Assembly: GCF_025351295.1 (NCBI RefSeq)
Contig: NZ_JANXWD010000115.1
Location: forward strand, 51,666 to 115,665
Length of the DNA stretch: 64,000 nucleotides
Source: Phenylobacterium sp.
Lineage (GTDB): Bacteria; Pseudomonadota; Alphaproteobacteria; Caulobacterales; Caulobacteraceae
Direction of reading: 5' to 3'
Both the position numbers and the translations under genes were made by a program. This document shows positions 29,123 to 39,614 of this stretch, in pieces. Numbering within the stretch: the stretch's first letter is position 1; every line of letters starts with the position of its first letter. The notes beneath the pieces are model-generated. The model saw nothing but the letters and a program-made list of their open reading frames with translations. It was not told the DNA's origin and made no database searches.

Positions 29123-29378
29123 AGCAGCCCGGCCCTTGACAGTTGCGCAGCAGCTTCTCCGCGGCCTCGTGCTCGGCTGCGGCCTGCTCGGGCGTCCGGC
29201 AGACGCGCCTGGGGATAATCGAATCCGTCTGCGTCTCTTCCCGGCAGATCAGCTTGGGCTTCTTCGGCTTGTCCGGGGCCGGGGCCGGAGCCGTGACCGG
29301 CGCGACCGTGGCGGTGGTCGCCGGCGGCGCGGCGGCCTGCGCGAGCATAAGCCCCGCGGCGGCGATTGCGATCAGCAT
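29121..29378 (-). CDS. Small secreted Cys-pair protein (paralog 1)
   Basis: Signal peptide then KLICREETQTDSIIPRRVCRT. Confidence 0.7.
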   Translation of the reverse strand: MLIAIAAAGLMLAQAAAPPATTATVAPVTAPAPAPDKPKKPKLICREETQTDSIIPRRVCRTPEQAAAEHEAAEKLLRNCQGPGC

Positions 29379-29441
29379 GCGAAGCCCCTCCCGATCCCAC
29401 AGCGCGCCAAGCGTGGCCCGGCGCGCGGATCAGGGCAAGCC

Positions 29442-29705
29442 TCAGGCGCCCGGCTTGGCCGGCGCGGGGGTGGTCGCGGCTTCCTTGTCGTCGCCGGTTT
29501 TCGGCGCGGCTTTGACCGGCACGGTGTGGCACTTCTTCTTCGGCAGGTTCGAGCCGCTCACTTCGATCGTCTCGCAGACCTTGCGCATCTCCGGCGGGGC
29601 GGCGGCGGCCGGCTTGGCGTCGACGGTCAGGGGCGCGCCGGACTGGGTGGCTTCAGGGGCGGCGAACAGGGCAAGCGCGGCGACAACAGAAATCAACATC
29701 GACAT
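29442..29705 (-). CDS. Small secreted Cys-pair protein (paralog 2)
   Basis: MSMLISVVAALALFAAP signal, RKVCETIEVSGSNLPKKKCHT parallels paralog 1. Confidence 0.7.
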   Translation of the reverse strand: MSMLISVVAALALFAAPEATQSGAPLTVDAKPAAAAPPEMRKVCETIEVSGSNLPKKKCHTVPVKAAPKTGDDKEAATTPAPAKPGA

Positions 29706-29969
29706 CTCTCGAAGGGGATGGGCAAGCCGCAGTCGATAGGGACGCGGGGTTGAGGCGCAAAGCTTCAATCGCCAAATATGGCTGTGCGCCGCATATTCCG
29801 CCCGCAATCGAGGCGAATCCGGCGACGAAAGGCTGTCGAGGCCCCGATCTGGGCGAACATCGATCTCGGTGATAACACGTTCGATGAGTCCACAGGCCGG
29901 CGCCAAACTGTGGACGATCACGACGACGTTCACCCAATTGAGGGACGAATCAGGCAGCTTCCGATTCGC

Positions 29970-30815
29970 ATGAACGCGCCCCTCTCCATCGCCAACCGCT
30001 ACCAGGCCGCGCCGGACCATCCGGAGCGCCAGTACCTGGATCTGCTGGCCGACATCCTGGCGAACGGCGTGCGGCGCGGGGATCGCACCGGCACCGGCAC
30101 CCTGGGCGTGTTCGGCCGCCAGATGCGGTTCGACCTGGCCAAGGGCTTCCCGCTGCTGACCACCAAGAAGCTGCACCGCAAGTCGATCATCCTTGAGCTG
30201 CTGTGGTTCCTGCGCGGCGACACCAACGTGCGCTGGCTGCAGGAGCGCGGGGTCTCGATCTGGAACGAATGGGCCGACGAGGCCGGCGAACTGGGCCCGG
30301 TCTACGGCAAGCAGTGGCGCTCATGGTCGGCGCCGGACGGCCGGGTGATCGACCAGATCGCCGCGGTGGTGAAGAGCCTGCAGACCAACCCGGAGAGCCG
30401 CCGCCATATCGTCTCGGCCTGGAACCCGGCCGAGGTGGAAGACATGGCCCTGCCGCCCTGCCACTGCCTGTTCCAGTTCTTCGTGGCCGACGGGAAACTG
30501 AGCTGCCAGCTCTACCAGCGCTCGGCCGACGTGTTCCTGGGCGTGCCGTTCAACATCGCCAGCTATGCGTTGCTGACGCTGATGGTGGCCAAGGTCACCG
30601 GCTATGAGCCCGGCGAGTTCGTCCACACCCTGGGCGACGCCCACCTGTACCTGAACCACCTGGAGCAGGCGGAGCTTCAACTCGGCCGCGAGCCGCTGCC
30701 GCTGCCGGTGATGCGGGTGGCCGACAAGACCGACCTGTTCGGCTTCGAGTTCGAGGACTTCAAGCTGGAGGGCTACAGCGCCCACCCGTCGATCGCGGCG
30801 CCGATCGCGGTCTAG
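29970..30815 (+). CDS. thyA: Thymidylate synthase
   Basis: [45 protein letters not shown] active site. Confidence 0.97.
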   Translation: MNAPLSIANRYQAAPDHPERQYLDLLADILANGVRRGDRTGTGTLGVFGRQMRFDLAKGFPLLTTKKLHRKSIILELLWFLRGDTNVRWLQERGVSIWNEWADEAGELGPVYGKQWRSWSAPDGRVIDQIAAVVKSLQTNPESRRHIVSAWNPAEVEDMALPPCHCLFQFFVADGKLSCQLYQRSADVFLGVPFNIASYALLTLMVAKVTGYEPGEFVHTLGDAHLYLNHLEQAELQLGREPLPLPVMRVADKTDLFGFEFEDFKLEGYSAHPSIAAPIAV

Positions 30816-30817
30816 GG

Positions 30818-31129
30818 ATGCCGGCGCCGCTCACCCTGACGGAAGTGTCCGTGGCGGCGGCCGAGATCTCCGACATCTATGCCGCCAAATACGCCATCGC
30901 CCGCGACGACGACTGGTTCCTGCTGAAGCTGCAGGAGGAGCTGGGCGAGCTTTCCCAGGCCCACCTGCGCCTCTCCAGCCGCGGCCGCGGCGCGGCCACC
31001 GAGCACGACCGCGCCGACGAGGCCGCCGACGTCCTGTGCATGCTGCTGCTCTACTGCCGCCGCTTCGGCATCGACCCCGACGCCGCCGTGCGGCGCAAGT
31101 GGCTGACATGGCTGGAGCCCGCGGTCTGA
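30818..31129 (+). CDS. MazG-like NTP pyrophosphohydrolase
   Basis: KLQEELGELSQAHLRL...DEAADVLCMLLLYCRRFGID: EExxE/ExxD pattern; between thyA and folA. Confidence 0.8.
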   Translation: MPAPLTLTEVSVAAAEISDIYAAKYAIARDDDWFLLKLQEELGELSQAHLRLSSRGRGAATEHDRADEAADVLCMLLLYCRRFGIDPDAAVRRKWLTWLEPAV

Positions 31130-31146
31130 TCTGCTAAGCCGGGGAA

Positions 31147-31665
<519 letters not shown>

Positions 31666-31705
31666 TCCCCTGCATGGGGCGTCAGGCCGCATCCGCTGGA
31701 CCTTA

Positions 31706-32143
31706 CTATCCGTCGTCGCGCGGCAGGTCGGCTTCCAGAACCTCGCGCCAGCCGAAGGGTATCGCCTCCGGAAATGCGCTGGCGGGCAGCCGCGTCTCGC
31801 GTTCGGCGCGTAGGATTGCCGTCTCATAGGCTTCAGCTAGGATCGTCTCGAGTTCGGGCCTGAGGCTGGGGTTCTGCCGCAGAACCCGCTCGGCTTCCTT
31901 GCGCTGCTCGCGGATGGTTAGCTCCCAACTCCGTCCTCGCCGTGCCGGCTGAGCGCGCCACTTCAGGAGATGGACCAGCAGGATGATCAGATGGCTGCGC
32001 AACTCACCCCGCTGTTGGTTGCCCAAGCCCTCGACCTCCTCCAGCAGGTTTTCCCAGTCGAGTTCGTTGATGCTGCGGCGCCGAAGTGCGTCGGCCTGGT
32101 CCTGCGTCCAGGCGAAATAGTCCTGCTCATAGAGCTTGGTCAT
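31706..32143 (-). CDS. DUF29 family protein
   Basis: YEQDYFAWTQDQADALRRRSINELDWENLLEEVEGLGNQQRGELRSHLIILLVHLLKW. Confidence 0.92.
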   Translation of the reverse strand: MTKLYEQDYFAWTQDQADALRRRSINELDWENLLEEVEGLGNQQRGELRSHLIILLVHLLKWRAQPARRGRSWELTIREQRKEAERVLRQNPSLRPELETILAEAYETAILRAERETRLPASAFPEAIPFGWREVLEADLPRDDG

Positions 32144-32206
32144 GGGCTGGCCTTACGCGGCGACAGGGACCGATAACATCACAAACCCCCCAGCGAGACC
32201 ACCGCC

Positions 32207-33118
32207 ATGGAATTCGAACTTGTCACCGAAGGCCTGGAATTCCCCGAGGGGCCGATCGCCATGGACGACGGCTCGGTGATCCTCACCGAGATCAAGGGAC
32301 AGCGGCTGACCCGAGTGAAACCGGACGGGACCAAGGAACTCGTGGTCGACACCGGCGGCGGCCCGAATGGGGCGGCGGTGGGACCGGACAACGCAATCTA
32401 CATCACCAACAACGGCGGCGCGTTCGAGTGGCTGGACACCGGCGGCCTGACCATCCCCGGCCCGACGCCGCCGTCGCACACGGGCGGCTACATCCAGCGC
32501 TTCGACCTGAAGACCCACGCGCTGACCACGGTCTACGACGCCTGCGACGGCCGCCGGCTGATCGGGCCCAACGACATCGTCTTCGACAAGGCCGGCGGCA
32601 TGTGGTTCTCCGACCATGGCTGCTCGACACCCGAGGGCCGCAAGTTCGGCGCGGTCTACTATGCCAAGACCGACGGCAGCCATATCAGCCGCCAGCGCGA
32701 CCACCTGATCTCCCCCAACGGCATCGGCCTGTCGCCGGACGAGACGACCGTCTACCTGGCCGACACCCAGCTGGCGCGGCTGTGGGCGTTCGACGTGGCG
32801 GGCGTGGGCGTGCTGGCCCCGCCGGCCGGGTTTGCACCGGGCCGCATCGTGGCCAACCTGCCGGACTTTTGCTTCCTCGACAGCCTGGCGGTGGAGGCCG
32901 GCGGCAAGGTCTGTGTCGCCACCATCATCAACGGCGGCATCACCGCCTTCGACCCCTCGGGAACCACCGAGCACTTCGCGGTGCCGGACCTGGTTGTGAC
33001 CAACATCGTGTTCGGCGGCGCGGACATGCGGACGGCCTGGATCACCGCCTCGGCTACGGGCAAGCTCTACAAGTGCCGGTGGCCGAGGCCGGGGCTGAAG
33101 CTGAACTTCAACGCGTGA
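32207..33118 (+). CDS. SMP-30/gluconolactonase/LRE family protein
   Basis: LEFPEGPIAMDDGSVILTEIKGQRLTRV...GPNDIVFDKAGGMWFSD...SPNGIGLSPDETTVYLADT. Confidence 0.93.
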   Translation: MEFELVTEGLEFPEGPIAMDDGSVILTEIKGQRLTRVKPDGTKELVVDTGGGPNGAAVGPDNAIYITNNGGAFEWLDTGGLTIPGPTPPSHTGGYIQRFDLKTHALTTVYDACDGRRLIGPNDIVFDKAGGMWFSDHGCSTPEGRKFGAVYYAKTDGSHISRQRDHLISPNGIGLSPDETTVYLADTQLARLWAFDVAGVGVLAPPAGFAPGRIVANLPDFCFLDSLAVEAGGKVCVATIINGGITAFDPSGTTEHFAVPDLVVTNIVFGGADMRTAWITASATGKLYKCRWPRPGLKLNFNA

Positions 33119-33120
33119 GC

Positions 33121-33261
33121 CTTTCCCTCCCCTTCATGGGAGGGACAGACTGCGAAGCAGTCCGGGTGGGGAAGTCACGACCGGGCTCCGAGCTTGAACC
33201 CGGGCTCCCCACCCTGCTTGCCTCCGGCAAGCTGGCCCTCCCCATGAAGGGGAGGGAAAGG
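33121..33261. repeat. Palindromic intergenic repeat element (family A)
   Basis: CTTTCCCTCCCCTTCATGGGAGGG ... CCCTCCCCATGAAGGGGAGGGAAAGG. Confidence 0.85.
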
Positions 33262-33264
33262 AAA

Positions 33265-34365
<1,101 letters not shown>

Positions 34366-34444
34366 GCGCAGTTCCCGTGTTGCTGATAGCGCAACATCGG
34401 GGCGTCCGGCCCGGCTCGCCAGCTCAGAAATTCTGATCGGTCCG

Positions 34445-34912
34445 TCAGCCGCCCAGCAGCGCCCCGAGCCGCGCCAGGCTCTCCGCCGGCCAGAGCCGAT
34501 CCATGTCGTAGTAGACCTCCACCGCCGGCACGCCCTCTGGAAGAACAACCCATGGTAGTTTCGTGCGCGTGAAGATGTGCACATCGGGCGGCAGGGCGTT
34601 GCGGTCGTCCAGGGTGGCGGCGCGCAGGAAACTCAGCACCCGGCGCCGTCCGTAGTCGGACCACAGCGCCGTGCCACAGGCCGTGCAGCGGTAGACGTCA
34701 TGCGGCCGGCCGCTGTCGGTGGGCGTCGCCGAGACTGCGGTCTCGCCGGACAGCACCTCGATGCGATCCGTCTCGATGATCGCATTGATCGCGAAGGCGC
34801 TGCCGACCTGCCGCTGGCAGTCCTGGCAGTGGCAGCAGTTGACGAACATCGGACCGGAGCTGAGGCGATAGCGCACCGCCCCGCACGCACAGCCGCCTTC
34901 GAGGTTCTTCAT
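34445..34912 (-). CDS. GFA-family (glutathione-dependent formaldehyde-activating-like) protein
   Basis: GGCACGAVRYRLSSGPMFVNCCHCQDCQRQVGSAFAINAI...YRCTACGTALWSDYG. Confidence 0.92.
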   Translation of the reverse strand: MKNLEGGCACGAVRYRLSSGPMFVNCCHCQDCQRQVGSAFAINAIIETDRIEVLSGETAVSATPTDSGRPHDVYRCTACGTALWSDYGRRRVLSFLRAATLDDRNALPPDVHIFTRTKLPWVVLPEGVPAVEVYYDMDRLWPAESLARLGALLGG

Positions 34913-34979
34913 GCCGTCCTCCCTAAGAAGACACTAGACAAACCGTGAACAGACACACCCGTCAAGCGAGTAGAGAAGT

Positions 34980-34993
34980 TGACGCGGGCGTCA
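34980..34993. promoter_or_regulatory. Palindrome TGACGC-GG-GCGTCA in P450 upstream region
   Basis: Perfect 6-bp arms; exact reverse complement of 17602-17615. Confidence 0.5.
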
Positions 34994-35080
34994 TCTTTGT
35001 TGACAGACCTCCCGTGCCGGGGCATCGTCCGCGATGGAGACGTGCGGGCGCTGACGACCCGCTGTCCAGGAGGATCAGCC

Positions 35081-36358
35081 ATGGACGATGGCGCCATCGA
35101 CCTGAAGCGCGCGGCCCGCGACGCGGCCTATGCCATGCCGCTGGCGGACATCGATCCGGCCAGCGCCGAACTGTTCCGCACCGACACCATGTGGCCCTAC
35201 TTCGAGCGCCTGCGGAAGGAAGACCCGGTGCACTGGTCATTCTCGCCGGAGAAGGACGTCGGCGGCTACTGGTCGGTCACCAAGTACAACGACATCATGG
35301 CGGTCGACACCGACCACCTGCGCTTTTCCTCCGAGCCGACCATCGTCCTGCCCGACCCGGCCGAAGACTTCACGTTGCCGATGTTCATCGCCATGGACCA
35401 GCCCAAGCACGACGTGCAGCGCAAGACCGTCAGCCCGGTGGTCTCGCCGGCCAGCCTGATGCGCATGGAGCCGATCATCCGCGAGCGGGCCGGGGCGATC
35501 CTCGACAGCCTGCCGATCGGCGAACCGTTCGACTGGGTGGACAAGGTCTCCATCGAACTGACCACCATGACCCTGGCGACCCTGTTCGACTTCCCCTGGG
35601 AGGATCGCCGCAAACTGACCCGCTGGTCGGACGTGGCCACGGCGGCGCCCGACAGCGGCATCTTCGAGTCCACCGATCCGGACCTCGCCGAACAGCAGCG
35701 GCGCCAGGAACTGTTCGAGTGCGTCGACTATTTCATGCGGCTCTGGAACGAGCGGGTGAACGCCCCGCCGCAGCCCGACCTGATCTCGATGCTGGCGCAT
35801 GGCGAGTCCACGCGGAACATGGACCGCATGGAGTACCTGGGGAACCTGATCCTGCTGATCGTCGGCGGCAATGACACGACGCGCAACAGCATCACGGGGT
35901 CGATCCTGGCGCTCAGCCAGAACCCCGACCAGGAGAAGCTCCTGCGCGCCGACCACAGCCTGATCCCGGCCATGGTGTCGGAGACCATCCGCTGGCAGAC
36001 GCCGCTGGCCTACATGCGCCGCACGGCGCTGGTTGACGTGGAGCTGGGCGGCAAGACCATCAAGGCCGGCGACAAGGTGGCCATGTGGTACGTCTCGGGC
36101 AACCGCGACGAGGAGGTCATCGAGCGGCCGAACGACTATTGGATCCAGCGCCCGCGGGTGCGCCAGCACCTGTCGTTCGGGTTCGGCATCCACCGCTGCG
36201 TTGGCAACCGCCTGGCCGAGCTGCAGCTGAAGATCATCTGGGAGGAAATCCTCGCGCGCTTCCCGAAGATCGATGTCATGGGGCCGCCGCGCCGCGTGCC
36301 GTCGCCGTTCGTGAAGGGCTATGAGTACCTGCCGGTGATCATCCCCACCCGAAGCTGA
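35081..36358 (+). CDS. Cytochrome P450
   Basis: VGGNDTTRNSITG I-helix, ETIRWQTP, LSFGFGIHRCVGNRLAELQLK heme loop. Confidence 0.95.
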   Translation: MDDGAIDLKRAARDAAYAMPLADIDPASAELFRTDTMWPYFERLRKEDPVHWSFSPEKDVGGYWSVTKYNDIMAVDTDHLRFSSEPTIVLPDPAEDFTLPMFIAMDQPKHDVQRKTVSPVVSPASLMRMEPIIRERAGAILDSLPIGEPFDWVDKVSIELTTMTLATLFDFPWEDRRKLTRWSDVATAAPDSGIFESTDPDLAEQQRRQELFECVDYFMRLWNERVNAPPQPDLISMLAHGESTRNMDRMEYLGNLILLIVGGNDTTRNSITGSILALSQNPDQEKLLRADHSLIPAMVSETIRWQTPLAYMRRTALVDVELGGKTIKAGDKVAMWYVSGNRDEEVIERPNDYWIQRPRVRQHLSFGFGIHRCVGNRLAELQLKIIWEEILARFPKIDVMGPPRRVPSPFVKGYEYLPVIIPTRS

Positions 36359-36434
36359 GCCGCGGGGGCCGATTGACGCTGAGCGCGGGCTGCGCTTCCC
36401 TCCGAGCGCCCAGCCTGGGCGCAAGGAGACGCCT

Positions 36435-36866
36435 ATGACCCACGCAATGCTTCGGCTTGTCCCGCTCGCTCTCGCCGCCTTCGGTTTCTGCGCCGGCCCG
36501 GCCGCCGCCCAGGAGGTGAAGCTCTCGGCCCACCTGACCGGCGCCGCCGAGAAGCCGGCCGGCGATCCCAAGGGCATGGGCCACGCCACCGTGCGGGTCG
36601 ACGCCGCCAAGTCGCAGGTCTGCTACGACCTGATGGTCGAGGGCCTGACCGGCACCATGGCCCACATCCACAAGGCCGCGCCCGACGCATCCGGCCCGGT
36701 CGCCGTGCCGCTGGCCGCCCCGGACGCCGCCGGCAAGAGTTCGGGATGCGCGACGGTCGACCCCGCCGTGGCCAAGGACATCGCCACCAATCCGGGCGGC
36801 TATTACGTCAACGTCCACAGCGCCGACTTCAAGGCCGGCGCCATCCGCGGCCAACTCGGCAAGTAG
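36435..36866 (+). CDS. CHRD-domain secreted protein
   Basis: Signal peptide; KLSAHLTGAAEKPAGDPKGMGHATVRVD...AHIHKAAPDASGPVAVPL...NVHSADFKAGAIRGQL. Confidence 0.9.
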   Translation: MTHAMLRLVPLALAAFGFCAGPAAAQEVKLSAHLTGAAEKPAGDPKGMGHATVRVDAAKSQVCYDLMVEGLTGTMAHIHKAAPDASGPVAVPLAAPDAAGKSSGCATVDPAVAKDIATNPGGYYVNVHSADFKAGAIRGQLGK

Positions 36867-36875
36867 CCAGAGAAC

Positions 36876-37475
36876 CTAGGGCGTCTTCGCCTTCGCGGGC
36901 GCGGGCGCTCTGGGCGTGGGTTTGGTGACAGGTCTGGCCGCCGTCGATGGGGCCTTGGGCGGCGGCAGGGCCGCGGGGGGCGCCGCAAGCGGCGGCGGAT
37001 CCCAGGACGCCATCAGGCCGATGACCACCTTGGCGACGGTGTCGGCGGCCACGACCGAGCCGCCGCCCACCCCTTCGCACACCACCCTGTAGGCGGCGTA
37101 GGTGTCGCCGGCCTCCTCGGCCGGGCCCCATTCGGGATTGGGGTTCACCTTGCTGACCAGGGTGGCGCCGGAGCGCGAGAAGGCGGTGAACTCGCGCCAG
37201 CGGGTGCGGGTCTGCTGGCAATCGTATTCGGTGAGAGTGCGGACATAGCCGGGCTGCGGCGGGTTCCCGCTGAGGATGTTGCGCTGGACGCGGACCGCCC
37301 AGGCCTTGCGGAAGGCCGTGTCGGGGATCGCCTCGATGCCCTGGGCGTCCATCACCGTCCAGGAGTCGGCGCCGGACTGCACGACATAGAAGGTGCGCGC
37401 CAGCGCCGGCGCGGCCGCCAGCGCCAGTCCGGCCGCCACCGCCGCGATCCTGCCTGCTTGAGAGCGCCTGTCCAC
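36876..37475 (-). CDS. Hypothetical exported protein
   Basis: Signal peptide and coding-like sequence; no family recognised. Confidence 0.65.
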   Translation of the reverse strand: MDRRSQAGRIAAVAAGLALAAAPALARTFYVVQSGADSWTVMDAQGIEAIPDTAFRKAWAVRVQRNILSGNPPQPGYVRTLTEYDCQQTRTRWREFTAFSRSGATLVSKVNPNPEWGPAEEAGDTYAAYRVVCEGVGGGSVVAADTVAKVVIGLMASWDPPPLAAPPAALPPPKAPSTAARPVTKPTPRAPAPAKAKTP

Positions 37476-37612
37476 GCCGCAAGCTTAGACCGCAACCAAG
37501 ATGAATACATAGTGACCCGACGCCAAACGCCGCCGCCGGACCGGCGCGGTCGTCTCGAAGGTCCGGCTTCATGAAACGGTCCGCGACGTTTCCGCCGAAG
37601 AGGACGCCAGCG

Positions 37613-38518
37613 TCAAAGCCCGGCGTTCGCCGGTCCGGACTTCAGGTATCCCTCCAGCAATCCGGCGAGCAGCTGATTGGGGAATTTTCGGTTCTGGACG
37701 ATGGCGAAGAAGCTTTCTGTGAGCTCGGCGATGCGGCAATGCTCAACCAGCACCCCGGAATCCAACTCGTCGCGTACGACGATCTGCGGCACCAGCGTGA
37801 CGCCCGCACGCTCCCGCGCGAACAGGCGCAGCATGGCCATGTCGTCGACCTCGGCCAGGATGATCGGCCGAACGCCCGCAAGATCCAGCAAGCGATCGAA
37901 CGCAACCCGGATGTCGCTGTCCAAGCTCGGCAGCAGCACGGGCTCGACGCGCAGATCCTCTGGAAAACAAAACGCAGGTCTTTCGGGCCTGGGTCGACCG
38001 ACGAGGCTCACGGGTTGCTGGTTGAGCAGGTGATTGCGGAACGGCGCGCGGGCGTCGCGTTGGGCGGCGCTGTTGGCGAGCACCACATCGATGGCGTGGG
38101 CCTCAAGTTGAGCGAGCAGGTCGCGCATCGTGCCGGAGCGTACGATCAGTTCCACATCGGTGCGAACGACAAGAGGCCGCAGGAATTCAAGCTGGAAATT
38201 GCGTGACAGGGTCGTCAGCGCCCCGACCCGCAGCACTTGGCGGCTCGCTACAGGCCGGCCTTCCAGCGTGCTCATCAACTCATCGCCGGCCTTGAAGACC
38301 GTATCCGCGTAGTCCAGTGAGATCCGGCCGGCCTCGGTCAGGACCAGCCGCCTGCCGACCCGGTCGAACAGCGGATGGCCCATCTGGTGTTCGAGCTTCT
38401 GGATCTGCACCGACAGCGCCGACTGCGAGAGATTCAACCGCTCAGCCGCGCGGGTGAGACTGCCCTCATGCGCGACCGCCCAGAAATAGCGAAGGTGGTT
38501 GAAGTTCAGGCTCTTCAT
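37613..38518 (-). CDS. LysR-family regulator (NhaR-like)
   Basis: NFNHLRYFWAVAHEGSLTRAAERLNLSQSALSVQIQKLEHQMGHPLFDRVGRRLVLTEAG. Confidence 0.95.
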   Translation of the reverse strand: MKSLNFNHLRYFWAVAHEGSLTRAAERLNLSQSALSVQIQKLEHQMGHPLFDRVGRRLVLTEAGRISLDYADTVFKAGDELMSTLEGRPVASRQVLRVGALTTLSRNFQLEFLRPLVVRTDVELIVRSGTMRDLLAQLEAHAIDVVLANSAAQRDARAPFRNHLLNQQPVSLVGRPRPERPAFCFPEDLRVEPVLLPSLDSDIRVAFDRLLDLAGVRPIILAEVDDMAMLRLFARERAGVTLVPQIVVRDELDSGVLVEHCRIAELTESFFAIVQNRKFPNQLLAGLLEGYLKSGPANAGL

Positions 38519-38521
38519 GTC

Positions 38522-38563
38522 GTTCTATAAAACAGAACGAAATCGCTCTAACAATGAATGTTC
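38522..38563. promoter_or_regulatory. LysR-type operator/promoter copy 1 (GTTCT-N7-AGAAC)
   Basis: GTTCTATAAAACAGAACGAA-N8-AACAATGAATGTTC; repeated at 39511-39552. Confidence 0.75.
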
Positions 38564-38623
38564 TCAAGCCGACCGCGGCGGATATCTTTGCTAAAGACCT
38601 GCGCGCTGATTTGAAGGGAGCCT

Positions 38624-39383
38624 ATGCCAACCACTCCCTTGCCTGCCGGTGCGCCCCTACCCTCAAACCATCCTGATCGCCCCGCTCTGGCGGACGAGGT
38701 TCATGCCCGGCCGCCGGAAGCGATCCAGACCCCGGCGTGGGTGACCTATGTCGCGCTGACGGTTTCGCCGGATCGGCGACCCGATGAGTTGGCCCGCATA
38801 TCCGACCTGTGTCGGAGATTTGGCGCCATCGCGCCGACCCGCCAGCTCCGCCTCAACCTCCGCCGCCAGGGTCGTCAGCTGCTGCAGCAGCGCCTCCTCG
38901 GTGAAGCTCTGCCCCGTGATGTCGTTGGTCGAGCTTCGGGAACAGAGTATTTCGGGGGTGCAGACGATCGAGGAATTCATGGACCGCCGGTTCACCCCCG
39001 CGGTCTCGACCTGCGCCAGTGTCTCACAGCGACTGCGGGAGATATCGGAGCGCGTGTCACAGGCCAGCTCGCTGCTGTCAACGCGGGTGGGTATCGCAAG
39101 CGAAAAACAGAATCAGTTATTGCTGGCCTCCATGGAGCGTCGAGCTGGACTGCAACTAAGACTCCAGCAGATCGTGGAGCTGGTCTCGATTGTCCCGGTC
39201 ATCTATTACATGACCGGTATTGTTGGGTATCTGGTCCGAGCTCTGAATAGTATCGGATCCTCTATCAGCGTTGAGCTTGCGGAGGGCGTGGCTTTGCCGA
39301 TTATTGCCAGTCTCGGTATCGTGCTGGCCCGTCTGGCGCATCGCCGGGCCTTAAGCGATATGGCCGCAAGCAAGGCCAAGTAG
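38624..39383 (+). pseudogene. DUF3422 protein remnant (N- and C-terminal pieces, internal deletion and inversion)
   Basis: N-terminal HPDRPALADEVHARPPEAIQTPAWVTYVAL and C-terminal ELREQSISGVQTIEEFMDRRFTPAVSTC...LLASMERRAGLQLRLQQIVE in different frames; middle missing. Confidence 0.75.
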
Positions 39384-39510
39384 TCCGCCAACCGCAAATC
39401 TTGTGACGGCTCGCTTCGGCCGTCGCCTGGCCGTCGGACCGCGCTGCGGCGTGCCGCACGCGTGAGCCCGCGGACTTCGCGAAGATGTGCAAGCTCACGC
39501 CGTTCGCATG

Positions 39511-39552
39511 GTTCTATGAAAAAGAACGAATTCTCCGAAACAATGAATTTTC
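39511..39552. promoter_or_regulatory. LysR-type operator/promoter copy 2 (GTTCT-N7-AGAAC)
   Basis: GTTCTATGAAAAAGAACGAA-N8-AACAATGAATTTTC upstream of the dabB-like gene. Confidence 0.75.
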
Positions 39553-39614
39553 CGCGACCATCGCCTGCGGCTAGGTCGTGTCCCGAACCGCATGGCGGGT
39601 TGAGGAGACCAGTC

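Noticed and set aside
37613-37640. GACGCCAGCGTC near the end of the lysR as a third copy of the TGACGC palindrome
   Set aside because: Different spacing/arms and overlapping the 3' end of a coding region; likely chance.
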